Notes: generated from the sequence alone by a model not told the origin. A DNA stretch of 64,000 bases from Liolophura sinensis (GCF_032854445.1 NC_088300.1:21745608-21809607), one strand, 5' to 3'. Positions 29,301 to 44,900 are shown, counted from the first letter of the stretch. A program made the numbers and translations.

Positions 29301-32300
29301 GTCAGGCTGCTGAGGTGTTGTTGTTGTACCATGTATTTCTCCTTGGTGTCCGGACCACACTGTAAAGCCAGACGATCCACCATAGATCTGTGTTCCTCCA
29401 AGTCACCAAAGAATTCCTGCCAAATGTGTCACACAAGATTTATAGTTTCTATTTACTTCCTTGATGATTTGCACATGAATATTTCTTTATACAAAATGTT
29501 GCATTATTGAAGAAGGAAACTAGGCAGAGCCAGCAATACTCCTAACTGAGAGGAACTCATGATGCAAAACACAAAATCTCAATCATCTGTGAAGAGAACC
29601 CATTCCACTGCTTGGGAAATGAGGGCTGGAAACTTTCTAGTGTATGTATATAAGTATGTTGGGTTTTCTAGTGTATGTATATATGTGTGCTTGGGTTTTC
29701 TAGCGTATGTATATATGTGTGCTTGGGTTTTCTAGTGTATGTATATAAGTGTGTTGGGTTTTCTAGTGTATGTATATATGTGTGCTTGGGTTTTCTAGTG
29801 TATGTATATAAGTGTGTTGGGTTTTCTAGTGTATGTATATATGTGTGCTTGGGTTTTCTAGTGTATGTATATAAGTGTGTTGGGTTTTCTAGTGTATGTA
29901 TATAAGTGTGTTGGGTTTTCTAGTGTATGTATATAAGTGTGCTTGGGTTTTCTAGTGTATGTATATAAGTGTGTTGGGTTTTCTAGTGTATGTATATAAG
30001 TGTGTTGGGTTTTCTAGTGTATGTATGTATGTGTGCTTGGGTTTTCTAGTGTATGTATATATGTGTGCTTGGGTTTTCTAGTGTATGTATATAAGTGTGT
30101 TGGGTTTTCTAGTGTATGTATATAACTGTGTTGGGTTTTCTAGCGTATGTATATAAGTGTGTTGGGTTTTCTAGTGTATGTACATGTGTGCTTGGATTTT
30201 CTAGTGTATGTATATAAGTGTGTTGGGTTTTTGAGTGGATGTATATATGTGTGCTTGGATTTTACATTGTAATAGCTTTTCACTCCAAATTCTGAACAAA
30301 CCTTGTGAGCTGTCAGCTGTTGGTCCAGATGTTCCAGGTTTCTGGCAGAGATGATGTCAGGACGGAGTTTTTCCTGAGCTGTTTCCAGGAAACTTTGATA
30401 GTCTGTCAGTATTTTCCCATACTGCTCCTGGACTGCCACGAACTGACACAAGTCTTCACGGTTCTCATGTACCTTAAAAAGTGTGACCTCTCAGTGTTGT
30501 TACATTGTAAACACAAAACTTCCACATACAACCAAATCTGTTAAGTCACATCCAATTTTTTAAAATGTCTCAATGTTTACAATGGCTTTTAACTTATACA
30601 GAAGTAATTTTTTATGACAATTTTTCAAATTTACGATTTTTCACTAAGCTGATAAGGAATCTATTCATTTCAAAAAAGACATACAGAACAGTTGTATGTC
30701 AAAATAACAAAAAACATAAAAATGTAAATGCATGAAAGTCACCAAGTCAACTAAAACTACATATATATATGATGATATTAGGGGTATGAATAAGTTGAAA
30801 AGAAATTACTGATTTGCTGTGAAATACGTCCATGGAATGTAAATCATTCTGAAAACAATAGTATTTCAGAAACAACTGTTTTAACTTAATAAATCCATCT
30901 AATTGTAATCAAAAATACTTAAAAAAAAATCTGAAAAATTTTGCCATTTCATCTGAGGGAAGCAGCAAACAATAATTTCTTTAGCTGGAAGATGGTAATT
31001 TCAGTGACACATGCATACACAAAAACAATATATGGGTAGCTCATCAAATATGATCTCTGACAAAGGGATACCACCAAAAATTGCCCAAAAGAAAAATGCA
31101 GAAACCGAATGAAAAAAAAAAGCGCGCGCTTACAGATCACATTCAAAAAGCTGCGCAGGCAAAAAGCAAATAAAATATTCGATAAGGTACATACAAAATA
31201 TTAAACAAAACAATGAACAAGTTATTCACAAAGAAATTTTATTCCACAACACACACAAAGTTTATAGCAGACTTAGATAATTTCATGCAGGCTAGCCACC
31301 CACCACCTAAATAAATATAAAGCAAAGAGATATAAAATCAGCCAACCGTGCAACAAATTAGACAGTGCATGACAAACATTCACAATGTGTTTATTGGTGC
31401 AAATATTAAAATAGAGAAAAAGGAGATTTCTGTCCACTAAAGCAAGTTATTCCCTGCATACTGCTTTCTTGAAAGTTAGACGTGCATATAAAGTATTGTG
31501 TATACAAAGCCTTGTGTATACAGGCTCTTGTGCATATGTCTGCCTTAGTGCTATAATCATATATATGTGGATCTAGGTGCAGTTTAATATGCAAATATAA
31601 GTAACATCCAATGGCATAGAGATACAACATGTTCAGGAGTATGTCATGACTAAATGACCTAAAAATTTGACCATAAAAGAGCATTTTTGGAGGTAAATAA
31701 ACATCTATTTATTATAGAGATATTATAAATATATATATTATATATTTATAGAGATATTACCTCTGGTGCTAAAATTTATTCTTTCCAAGTAGGATATCAT
31801 CCTATCTTCCAAACAACTTTCTAAACTCAGTAGAATTCCCAGAATATGGAAAAATGAGCAACTTAGTCATGGACGAAATTTTAGGTCATTGCTGTATTTC
31901 TTTGTACCAATGAATAAACACACACAGGAAAGGCCAGCAAAATCAAAGTGATAGATGGACTATGCAAATTGTCTTTTTCAAATCATCATGCAATAACGAT
32001 CATGAGCAGCATGGGAAAAAAAAAGAAAACGTACATTCCTTTAATTTCTTTTCGAACTCCTTAAAATATTACTGAAACAGTCATGTGCATGTATTCACAT
32101 CAACTGTGTGTATTAAGTCATGTGTTCATATCACCCGAATGCATTAAGTCAGATGTCTGATGCGCATGGTACTCATATCATCCGTATGTATTAAGTCAGA
32201 TGTCTGATGTGCATGTATTCACATCAACTGTGTGTATTAAGTCATGTATTCATATCACCCGTATGTATTAAGTCAGATGTCTGATGTGCATGTATTCATA

Positions 32301-35300
32301 TCACCCGTATATATTAAGTCAGATGTCTCGTGTACAAGAACCACATTTAACACCACCATTTTATTCCATCACCCCACACTCACCCGTCTCCTCAGTTCAG
32401 CAATACTGTGCCGGAAAATGGTCAATTCTGTGCTTACGGACATTCGTGGGTTCAGCCTGGCCAGTCTCGACCCCACATCTTCTAAACGGGATAACTCCAC
32501 CTCATACCGAACAATTTGATCTTCTAGTCTCTGCAGAAACACAAGCAACGTGAACATCAGAGTATGAAGTATGAGTATGAAATGCCTTACCATACAGGTT
32601 TACCAGAACAGTTGGTGTCTTGTTTGACACCTTTATATAGAACATAGAAGATATGCTAGAAATATTCCATATGCTCTGTAATATTCTTTTCCAGGTACTG
32701 TAATTCTTCAACCTTTTTGCATGTTCGCGAGGTGTTCATTCCAGCATCTTGTGAAGGCATTATTCCGTGCAAACTGATAAAATTATACTTTTTATGAAGC
32801 TCTGAAGATGGCCAACCAATCAATGCAGTTTTGTCTCCAATATCAAATGGAAAAGGTGCATAAATCACACCAAAAACTGAACTTCCATGCAAAAAGGTTG
32901 AGGAATTAGGGTAACTGAACAATTAAACCATTTATTAACTGACAAAGAGCAATCTAAAGTTGAGCTATGGAAAAAAACCTCTAAAAAATAATAACAAAAA
33001 ACTTCATTTGCAGCCATTACATCTTGTTTTTCCTTTGGGAAAAGAAAGAAGAGATAAAGCGCATGAATATCCGTTTAAACATATGTTTTTAGATGCATAT
33101 ATTAAACTAAATTTAGTAAATATTTCCGGTTATTTCTTTGTAAAAGTGTTTGCAGTGACCAGGTAATAAAATCATCAACAATAGAACACTTCAAATCACA
33201 AAAAAGCCATTGGTTTTTCTTTTAAATTTAAAAAGGATATTTCAAAACAACTTACACAAAACCCAAAAAATTGAGACGGACAAAAAATAAAACACTTTTG
33301 TCAAGGTCACAGCAGCCACAGAACTAATGTTTGCTGAACTGGTAAATATTCAACTAAAAGGAAAGCAAGCTTAATTGTCACTCTGGTTTTTATATAAACT
33401 TACCTTTCTAAATGAATACCACTAAGAGATAAAAAGTGTTATATTATTTAGCATTGGCTACAAGTGCAAGTATCTTTCCACATGGGTTGGACACATGCCA
33501 ATGAAAAATTGAACGCTAGTAAAATCGATTACTAATTATTTCTGTTGATTTTAACATCTGTTTCATACCTGACACATGAAATTTTCTCTTAAACATTGTC
33601 ATAAACATCATAATATTGTCATAAATATCATATATCAGAAAATCTCTTGCCCATAATGTATGGCTTGACACATGCAACGTTCTGTACATAAAAGCTATAT
33701 ACTCTAATTATTCAACCTTCTCAGCCGTCTCTGCAACCAACGCAAACCATTCTGAGAGAACTAACTTGCATCTTTAGTGACAAAAAAACAAATAATTTTA
33801 GCACCATTTTGATAATAATAGCAAGCTTAAATTCCAGTGAAGAAACATGCTTTAGTGGTTAAAAAGGTTGATTTACAGTTTTTGTACAAAATTTGAACAT
33901 TACCTTGTTCCTGGCGAATCTATCTTCAATGAAGGCTGAAGAATGAGCTCATCAAACTCTGACGTGGCATCCTTCAAGTTCTTCCTAAATGCCTGAACGT
34001 CAGACTGAAAACGTAAAGTTTACATGTACACTAATTTAGCCAACTATACATGTCTAAACATATGCAAAAACAATATTCTCTTTGAGAGACAATCACACAA
34101 GCTGAAGGACTACATTTTCAGGAATAAACATTACACTAATTGTATCACAAATCGATAAATTTGATAATTTATAAAAGCACCAAAGTGAATATACACAAAA
34201 CAAAATTATTGATGAAATGTACATAATAAAATATTTGCAGTGCTTTGAAATTTTCTATGATTTCAATGAATCTGACAAGATTTATTACCCGAAGTTCGCT
34301 CCAGCGTGTCTCTGTTCGTGAAATTTCGGCCTCTCGTCTATAGGCTCTCGTCTCTAACAATCTGACCCTCTCATTGAGGTCTGTCAGTGATTGGGTAATC
34401 AGCACCTTGTTCCCAGAGCCCTCCAGCAACAGCTGCTGTGATACCCTGTTCACAGTCAGGATCTCCTGTTGTAGAGCTTTGATTTCTGACAACACATTCT
34501 GAGAAAAGAAGTAGAGCTTTAGTCACTTCATCAAAATCTTGGAACAACAAATACATATCAATTACTTGCAAAGGTATCAATTCTATAGGCATGAAAATGG
34601 TCCAATGAACAATCAGAATGTAAGCATTTAAATGACCAACATCAAAAACATTCTGATATTTTCTATTAAGATTTTTATTCCCACGTGGTGTGGGACGAAA
34701 ACAAAAATATCAAAACTACCTCTGTGTCCTTCAGTTCCTCCTCAGTTGATTTCCCATGCTGTGGGGATGACAGTTTCAGTTCCACGGAGTCCAGCCAGGT
34801 TGAAGCAGACAGTAGGGCATCCTGGAAGCGTTGCTGGAACTCTAGTGCCTCATCCAATCGAAGCTGTTTGTCCTTAACCTCAGTCTGCATGTGTTGCCAG
34901 CAGTTGTTGAGATCACGCAACACTCTGTGTATGTCAGCCAGTTGACTAACTGTGGGATCAGTTGCACTTGTCCACAAAAATGACCTGGTGTCAACGACAG
35001 AAGGTCGAGACAGCTGAGGTGACCCCTGAGAACAGAAAGATGTTATAAAGTACAACTTTTAACTTTAATTTGGGCCAAATCCCCCCTGTATCAGGATAGT
35101 TTCAATGCTTTACATATCCAGTGCTGCATCACTGGAAAACACCGTGCTGAAGACATCAGATATGAAGCTGGACTATTTTAATTGTTTGGAAAGCGAGCAA
35201 TTGAACTGTTACAATGACAGCCTATATTTATCTTCTAATCAATATCATATGTTATCATGCGATATATTTTTTACGCAGTAAGAAAATTATCATGCAAAGA

Positions 35301-38300
35301 AATAAAATATAAAATAAGACCAAAATACATCACATTTTTTTATGGCCTAATATAAATTATTCACAATGTTTTGCACCTTGCTATATGATGAGATACACTG
35401 ACATACCTGCTGGACAGTATCTAGAGACAACATCTTCTTCTCTTCCAGGTCTCTAGACAATGTCTGCCATCTTAGTTGTAACTCGGCGGCTGTCACAGAC
35501 GGGGTTTCACCCTCTAGAGCCTCACTCTCACCTCTGTAACCTTTCACCTTCAGTTCACTTTGAGACAGGGACTTCAACAGTTTTCTGTGTTCTACCAAGT
35601 TGGTTTCCAACTGTAAAAGTAGAGAAATTCAGAACGTTTCTGTCATAAAAAGGTTACAAACAACTGCAACAAAAATTACTAAAAAAAATAATTGAAAAAA
35701 TGAAACTAGGAAACAGAATCCCAGCAAAAGAACATGAAAATGCACAAGATAAACACATTATTACAACACTCTGATTTCCTCCATCCATAAAAATAACCAC
35801 CATCATAAACGTGAAAAAATATATGATGTATGGCTTTTACATAACAATCATATAATTACTTTCAAAGTAAATCAAGCCACTAATGACATACATGATCCAG
35901 TAGATCCACTGATAAGTTTCATGTAATACAGCAGGCTTGTAAAGCCAAAAAATGACAACTTCATTACGACTCATTATTTCAGCATTTTATTACGCCATCG
36001 TCAGGAGTTACACTACTTGTGTATGACATACATATAATGCAACTTATATCTCCATCACAAAACGTTACAGTACCAGGTTTGGCGGCCAAGCTCCATAATA
36101 ATTCAATCCTTCGCAACAGTAATGTGCAACATTGCCTTCAGTGAAATGCACAATTTACTTTCTTACTTGTAAGAATGTCCTCAATCTGCCTTGCTTGTTT
36201 TGATAAATCGCTTCACATTTCCTCCGTATTTTACCTTTAAAAATTTGATTTTATATAAAAAAGTTAAGTTAATAATGTTTTCACACTGTCATCACAGATA
36301 TATTTACAGGAGCTATCTCAGAGAAATTTACACAGCTAACTGATGGCACTGAGATTAAGTGGTTTATATAAAACATCTGCATCGCTGAACGATGATGAAT
36401 CAGGATTTGTACGCCTTTGGCCATTCATTAGCAGTTTTCCTCCAGGCTTCATCAATAGCCTTAAAAGTTCTGTATGAAGAGGCGCTCTACTTATTGTGAA
36501 ATAGGTTGTGCCACATTACCTGCTTGTCATAACGACCTTTACCTGAAGGCATCACACCTTTGATTACCTGCATGTGTGTCCTGGATGTGACACAGATAAC
36601 CATGCCCTAGAGACGCCCAGGCACTGCTACATTATATCTGAACAATGTCTGCCGGAAATCAAGATCAATGGATTCAATGTCTAGCCATAGGTTAATTCGC
36701 TAATAAAAATGTATTATGTTTTTTGTTATTCAGAGCTGTAGATCATCTATCTGATATAAAACTAAATATGCTGGGAGTTAAATATAAGTTGGGAGTCAAC
36801 AAAAACAGTGGTATAAGGACCTTACCAGCAGTCAGATACATGACTCTGAAAAAAGCATTTGGTAGCATCAAATTTCATCACATCTTTCAATTAAAATGTT
36901 TCCCTTACTATATATGTGAGTGTGTATGCATGTATGTATGCTTGACGTTTTACTTCGCACTTAACAATTTTTCCGTCATATGACAATGCGGAGTCATTAG
37001 GTGTGTGCACATATACTGTGTCTTCTCGAGGGAGGGCAAGTCCATGCTGCCATTGAAGTATCATGCTGAAGACAACAGATATGACAACCACAAGTCACAT
37101 TATGCTGACACTAGGCCAACCTGTCATGTTTCCATGCTCTAGTGTCTCGTTGATTAGCACCATGGGTCATCAACAAGTGCTATTTTTAAAGTCTTTGGTA
37201 TGACCTGACCCGGACAGACTATAATATATATGCAGTTCTACTACATGTGTATAATGGGCATACCAAAAACAATGTTGCAGCTTACATATGGATAACATTG
37301 TAAATCTACTTTCATTTTCAGTTTATGCATGCAAGTCTGTACAGCTCAACTTTAACAACTGATGAATGGCCTGTGTAATCTTAGCCAAATGGACTTTGTT
37401 TTGTCAACCCTCTGTGCTTTTTTTAACCTCATATTAAGCTTGCGCAACAGCCTCTTGAAAGTGAAACCAATGTAATTAAAGCAAGAAGTCCACTGCCATT
37501 ATGTTAAGTAAGCCCCTCATTTCACCAGACTAGATCAAATTTACGGATGTTTGTATCTTAGGCATAAACTGCTTTCAAGATAATTTCAGCCATATTACAC
37601 AAGGGTGTCTCAGCTTATAGGAACCCATCATAGTACTAACGTATACACTGTACACATGTACATGTCTGACGTTCTATAATTTAGAAGGCATAAACTTCTT
37701 GACGACAGTAAAACAGAAAACTGGGATCAATTTTCAATCTCTAAGATCAATATGATGACATTCACGTAGATGACGTACATATAAGAAACATGTGTAATTT
37801 CCTGTTACAAAGCCTGTAGAAACATATACTGTAACGGCTGCTGCTAACCTGTCTTCATGTTCCTAATGCAAATCAGGTAGTAGCCAACATGCCAAGCAAA
37901 ACGCATACAAGTACTATTAAACTAAACTGTCTACCTGGGCTGCATACCTTATGTCACCTGTTATGAATCGAGGGTTGATTAGAACCAAATGGGCACTGTC
38001 CAGCAAACCCCTTACCCTGACACCTGAGAGGGACGCTGCCTGCACACAGCGCTAAGCACACCAGTCATCCTGGCAACACCACGCAGTAGTATTGAATATT
38101 CTAGGCTGCACTAGCCTGTTTAAGCTGGCACAGAATAACCGTATTACAAGTTAAGCACCAGTTGGACTAAAGTTCTAATGCAATCTACTGAATATCTATG
38201 CCTGAACTCAAGCTAAGACAGGTCCCGTTCTGTCACACTTACAAAATGTACCCCATGTTTACCTAGTTCTCTACAGTCATGTAGTACAACACAGCTACTA

Positions 38301-41300
38301 TACTACGTTATCCCGTAAGGTATATCTACAAATGTGAGGGAGAAATCAGAGTATTTTTATTCAGTGCATCACCCACTATATCCCGGGTTTCTCCCACTCT
38401 TTACTGACACTTTGTGTGTTTTCCCTCATCTCACCTATAAGAGGGTATAGAGTGGGTGTCACACCAGGCCGGATTCACTCAGCTTAATAAAAGTGCCTTT
38501 ATATGTCATGAGTAGATATGATGATAGGGATAAACACTGAGAACCATTGGCAGCTGGGTTAGCCAATGATAGCACAAATATTGATACTGCTAATGAGAAT
38601 AAATATTGCACTACTTAATTCATCTGGCTAGGCTTCCTTGAGAGAAAGGCAGAATCAGTGAGGTTCCAGAGAGGGGGGCAGATACATGTACCAAGATAGG
38701 TAGGTGTATTACAACCACCCCTATTGTTACATCATGTGTGAAAAAAGACTTTCTAAGTTCTCCCTCAGAAGTTGGCATATCCTTCAGCTTTGTTTTTTTA
38801 ATCAAAATCAAGATTCAATGAACTTCAAAATAACAACTTACTGAACTGTCTCATGTTGACAGTGGCAAGCCAATTAAAAACCATCAAGTCAAATACCTTA
38901 ATACCTTATACCTTTATTCGAGCGTTGCTTTATGTCATACTTCAGAATTTTACCTATACAGTAGCAGTCAGGTTTATGGGTAGAGAAAACCAAAGTGAGG
39001 TTAACTAAGTTACTTACACATGTGACAGACAGACTATTTGCACCGCATACTGATGAAAGACAAATGGTCTTCGACACATGTTAGACAAGTGTTGTCAACC
39101 AAGTACTGTCACCAAGACAACATTTTCAAGGCTGGTTTTGAACCAGCACTCATATCTCCTAGCAAATGAAAGACAAGTGCCTGTCAATTTAATATTTGTC
39201 TGACATATTTTATTTATTTATTTACTTATTTGATTGGTGTTTTATGCCGTTCTCAAGAATATTTCACTTATACAACGACAGCCAGAATTATGGTGGGGCG
39301 AAAACGGGCAGAGCCCAGGGGAAACACAACCATTGGCAGGTTGCTGGCAGGCCTTCCCACAAATGGCTGGAAAAGAAGACTGTATGAGGTGGACTTGAAC
39401 TCACTGCGACCTCAATGATGGGAGGCTCCTGGGTAATTCTGGCGTCCTAACCCCCTCAGCCATATATTCCGTGATATATTTTATAATTTACATTTAAGCT
39501 GCTACGTAAAATTGATACTAGCCTGTATCAGCACAGATTATGAGTGGCTGTCTTAGTAAGTCTTAGCACGCTCCCAAGATTTACAGGTCATTGCTTCCTG
39601 ATAACATTCCACATACATTCATAAAAGATGGTCATATCACTTATCAAGCATTAAACAATAACCTACATTTACAAGAAATATGTATAAGGTAACTTTATTA
39701 AAGACCAAATACTGAGACGGTCAAAATTCATATGTTCACTCAGTCTATTTTGCTATGCTGTTTAGCAGATGAAGAAGACTGAATGCTACCAAGCCCATGT
39801 CATAACCTACATAAGCACAAGTGCCAAACAAAGCTGAAATACTTGTACTGACACATAATAAAAGAAACTCTTTATTGCAAAGTTACGACTTTAACCACCT
39901 GTATAATACTGATGTGAAGGAGGAAAATGGCAGAAGGAAATCCTCACCTGGTGCAACTGTTCCTGGTCTGCAGTCATCTGAGCGGTGACCGTCGCAGACA
40001 ACGGTGCGGAGGTCAGTTTACGAGTATCTGAGATCCAGTCCTGAAGTTTCTTCACACTTCCTTCATATTCACCCATCTCCCGCTCTCTCCTCTCAGTCTC
40101 CTTTATGGCAGTTTTCAGCTTCCCGTGGTTATCTAAGGTTTCGAGTTTGAGTTCGCCGAGTTCTGACTGAATGTCTGCGAGTTCTCGTCGCAACCTGTCT
40201 GCGCTGACGGCAGGTTCCATCTCAGCCAGACTGTCGCACTGCACAGCCAGGTCCGACAGCTGCTGGAATCGTGCTGTCACCTCCTTCTGCAGAGTCTGTT
40301 CATAGACAAGACAACAGACATTAGAACAGATATCACAACTGACATTAGAACAGATATCACAACAGACATTAGAACAGATATCACAACAGACATTAGAACA
40401 GATATCACAACTGACATTAGTACAGGACAAACGGCATTAACAACAGGGTGGACAAGAGACATTTGAGCAGACATAACACAAAACAGATATCACGACAAAA
40501 ACTTCCATCTACATGTGTGTTATAGGATAAAACTAAGACTTTCGATCTGTACAAATCTGCTTTTTATCACACACCCGGCACTGTTCCCAAACCGGCCTGT
40601 GGAAAGGAATCTATTCATGACAATAAATGGACCAATCTACAATTCATATGTAGTTCCCAGTAAAATCAGATACATAAAATCTTAAAAAATAACATGAAAA
40701 TTCAAACTGACAGTCCTAGGGACATGTGAAAAACACAAACTTAGCTACATCACACATACATTATTTTATCCCCAAAATATTTTGATAGCTTTACACTGAA
40801 GTAAAACAGGACTACAAAAGTATTTTTGTACCAATGAACAAAAGCCGCTGCTTATACAATGATGACTGAGTGCCCACTGTGCGTGTCTTCTCTCATCTGT
40901 ACAGCTGTCTTATACTAAGGAACAATAGTGGAAGAATCTAGACTGGGGTGTAGATAACTGTCCTCAGTCCACCACATGGGCTACAGATGGGCTGTCTACA
41001 CGAGGTACGCAACTGGTGTGATTTGTCATTGATGGAAAAAAACCTCTACACAGAGACTATAATTATACCAACAGTATGATCTAGGCACCAGAATTTATCT
41101 TAAGTCTCCAGACTGTTGTTGGGCCAAAAGTGTAGCCAGTGTTGGTCTTGACACTTCATGTTCTTGTGCAACATACTACAAGTAGCTGAATGTCACACTT
41201 ACTTCATCAATAACAAATGGCAGTATAACTATATGTAGTAAAAAAATTATCCTATGTTGATTAATATGTAAAAAAAACTCTCACCCTGACAATTCACAAA

Positions 41301-41912
41301 ATGAAAAATAAAAGTTCCCACAGAAATCAAATTGTCAATTAAGGAATTATTTTCATAAGTTTTCAAAAACCCCTTTAGCCTGAAATTATTTAATGTAAGC
41401 CTGATAATTTAATCTGTAAGGTCATTTCTAATTTGTAACTGTCTGGAAATGTGGAGGCCAAAAAAACAATTGTCCTGAAACTAATTTAATCCCAAATGTC
41501 GGAGTCTTATATCTGGCCCCAATATTATTTTGAGTGAGCTCATCTGGAGTTCTCCACATGTACTCATGGGTGTGTCAGGTGGCGATTTATATACCCACCT
41601 CATTCTCTTCCAACTGGTATTTTAGAGTGTTAGCTGTTTCACTAGGTAACCCAATACCCCTCTGTTCCTGTTTGGTTTGGCCCAGCCAGCCTTGTAGATC
41701 ATTAACTCTTTTCCTGTAGGCTTCTAAAGCTATCTCATGCTTCTCTCTGTCTCTCAAGGCACTCTGAAACGATCACAAAACATAAGTCATTGTGGTAGTA
41801 TGCAAGACCTACACAAAAATGTTCAATACACATGAACCATCTGCTTTATACTTAAGTCTATGTTAATCAAAACTTTTAAACAATACATTATTTTGCAAAA
41901 TCCCACTTGCTA

Positions 41913-41951
<39 letters not shown>

Positions 41952-44900
41952 CAAAAATATTGATTTTCTCATCACAAAAATCTGAAAAGGTGATATGGTG
42001 AAAATTCACAAACATGTAAAACAAGATAATTTTTTATGTTGCCAAATCTACTTTGAAAAACAAATGGGAAATTTTGTTCAAAATAAATAAAAATAATTTT
42101 ATTCTTTTCCAGTATTCTTATCTCAATCAATCTTCTTAGGACAAAAAATCAGTAATTTTGTGTCAATAAATATGAACAGAATCCCCACTTATGTATGTAT
42201 GTATCTATGTAATTATTTATTTAACACTGATTGGTGTTTTATGCCATACTAAAGAATATTTCACTTATACAATGGTTACCAGCATTATGGTTTGACGAAA
42301 CCGGGCAGAGCCCGGGGGAAACCCACAACCATCCGCAGGTTGCTGGAAGACCTTCCAAGTACGGACAGAGAGGAATCTATGTAATTAAATTGTGGTCTTA
42401 CTGAACTCTAGCTGGCTGAGATTATAACGCGAAAGTTAAAAAGAAACTTACTGACAGATGGCCAAACTAAACAAATACTCTTGATAAAATTAGCCAGTCT
42501 TGTGACTTTTCGTGTGTGCCTGACACTAGATATATGTGACCTCACTGAGCTATTTGGACTGACAGTGAGAGAGGCTGGTAAGGGGTTAAGCTGTGGGGTA
42601 TCACCAGTTAGATCTGCACCCAGATAAGATTCCAGAAAATTCCAGCAAAAACAGAAATGATGACACCCACATGTGCAGGCAACACTAGGCAAACTATGAA
42701 AATGTCAAACAGATGAGTAGAAGTACAGAAAAACAGCCACACCCATTAAATAGTTTCTCTGTTTCTCATATTCCTGTGTCACCTGTGTGCATGCTTTTAA
42801 TATGTATTGTGGATTTTCTTTTTAATGGTATGCTGATACATATATATATACATTTGCATTTGTACTCCTGTCTGTTACTGCTGATATTTTACTGTCATTT
42901 GCAACTGCACACTTCTTACACACCTCTCAATACGTGCAATCTGCCACATGCAGGAGATCAACCTCACAGTGCCTGTGTTTTCAGCAGAAATATATATACT
43001 GAAGAAATCAAACTAAATGCCAAACATATTCATTTTATCCTCAGAGAGTATCCCTGAACCTCCATTCTATCATCCCACCTACATGCTTCTAACAAAAAAA
43101 TAATCAAAATTCATTACAAAAATACAACTTACTGCCAAGGATAGAGCTTTACTAACATAAAAACAGGATTGATAATTATAGCTACAATATTTTCATGCCT
43201 AAAAGAAATAATTAAATAAAGAAATAAAAATTTGCGAAGAAAACAATAAGGACGGTAAATTGTGACTTACATGGAGCTGTTTACCCCTGTTCTCTGTGGC
43301 TGTCTCAAGGCCCTTAACTCTGTCACTGAGCATGATGAGGGTGGTCTTCATAGCGCGGTACCCCTCGGGGTCTGACACTTCCATGATCTGACGGCCTCTC
43401 TCCCGTACACGGGCAATGTCTTCACGCACTGTCTGCAGTTCTATTAACATCCCCTGAAATATATGTTTGTATGTTATCAACTGAAGGACAAAAAAGTAGT
43501 ATATTTAATACCTATGCTGATGGAGCATCACAGTAAAAAAAACGTGCAGAACAGTTTGGTCTTCTTTCCTAAATATTGTATTACTTTCTTGGGAGCTGCT
43601 TTCCATTACATGATGTCTATTAGAATTCTAAAATTTAAGAATAGAACTAAAATTAAAACTTGGTAAGTGGGTGATTTTGAATTCTGACAATTTGTTGCAT
43701 GCAAAAGCTTGATGTGATATTCTTAATAATCCCCAATGAAGATATATTAATAGTACATTTACAACAAAATTTTACATGCACATGTACCTTGTAGTCCTCC
43801 ATTTGCACCTGCAGATCTTCTATGTTGTTGGGCAAGGGGGCAGAGAGTTTTGACTGGACGTCATCCAGTTTGTCTGTCACTGATTGGACAGATTCTTGGT
43901 ATTTCTCCTGCTTCTGGAGAGCCAGTTGAAGTTCTTTTTCTTTAGCACTCAGCTGGAAACAAACATCAGACTGTATGTGAATTTTGGCATAAAATCTTGC
44001 ACCCACCAAAGATAAGGCTTGGCTTATTTTGCAAACAACTGATATTTTTGACACAAAATATGAAATTCCCGTTCAGTCAGAGTTAAATTCTATTAAACAC
44101 ATTCACTTATATTATGTATGTTGGAATACATCACGGCTTAAATTTTCAAATTGAAAAACAACTTTCTTCTTTGGGGCTCAGTATACTTTGACTTTTGGTG
44201 AGTGTTATGGGTGCAGGAGACCGGAGTCCCCAGGAAACCCCACAGACCTTTCTCAAATTACTGACAAACTTCCAGTCTGTGATGTACAGATATGCACATC
44301 ACACGGGTGAAAGACGAGTGATCTTCAATAAACCTTAAAATGTGCCGACAGCCACACGAGGGTCATCACCCGCTGTCACTAAGATCCCTGAAATAGTGAG
44401 AGTGATGAAATTCCTTGTCCAATTGCAGGTTTGAATCCACACCTCTTGCCGTAGTGGTTGAAAGGACTACGAATGGTATAGGAATGTTGGACTTGACGCT
44501 TATATCCACCCATTACACCATGACCCATTCCAAGGGCCATAAACAGCTTGGCATTTTGCAAAGTGCATTTACATTGAGATTGCACTAACATATAGATGTA
44601 ACAGCATTGAAATTGATGTACTAATGTAAGGCAAACAAGTAAACTGACTCACCTGCTGTTGTAGAGTGTTCCAAGATAGATTTAGATCACTGAGTCTGGT
44701 GTCCTGACTGAGGTCTCGTTGTGACAGGTGTCTTCCATCTGTAGAGGCACCTTTCACACCTCCAGAGACAGAAGACAGGTTTGGTTCACTGGCTGAGATC
44801 AGGCTCTGTCAACATACATGTATAATTGTATACCATACAAGGAGATATCTTACATGCAAATACTGAACACGATGATGTAACAGATTTCAAAATGGATAAA

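Noticed and set aside
29675-29905. + strand frame with repeated Tyr/Cys/Val-rich units
   Set aside because: It is the 31/32-bp minisatellite.
42408-42692. Minus-strand 94-codon frame ending near CTGTCA/GTAAGT at about 42450, considered as another alternative exon
   Set aside because: The donor would be in phase 1, incompatible with the phase-0 start of E19, and there is no convincing acceptor or conserved sequence.
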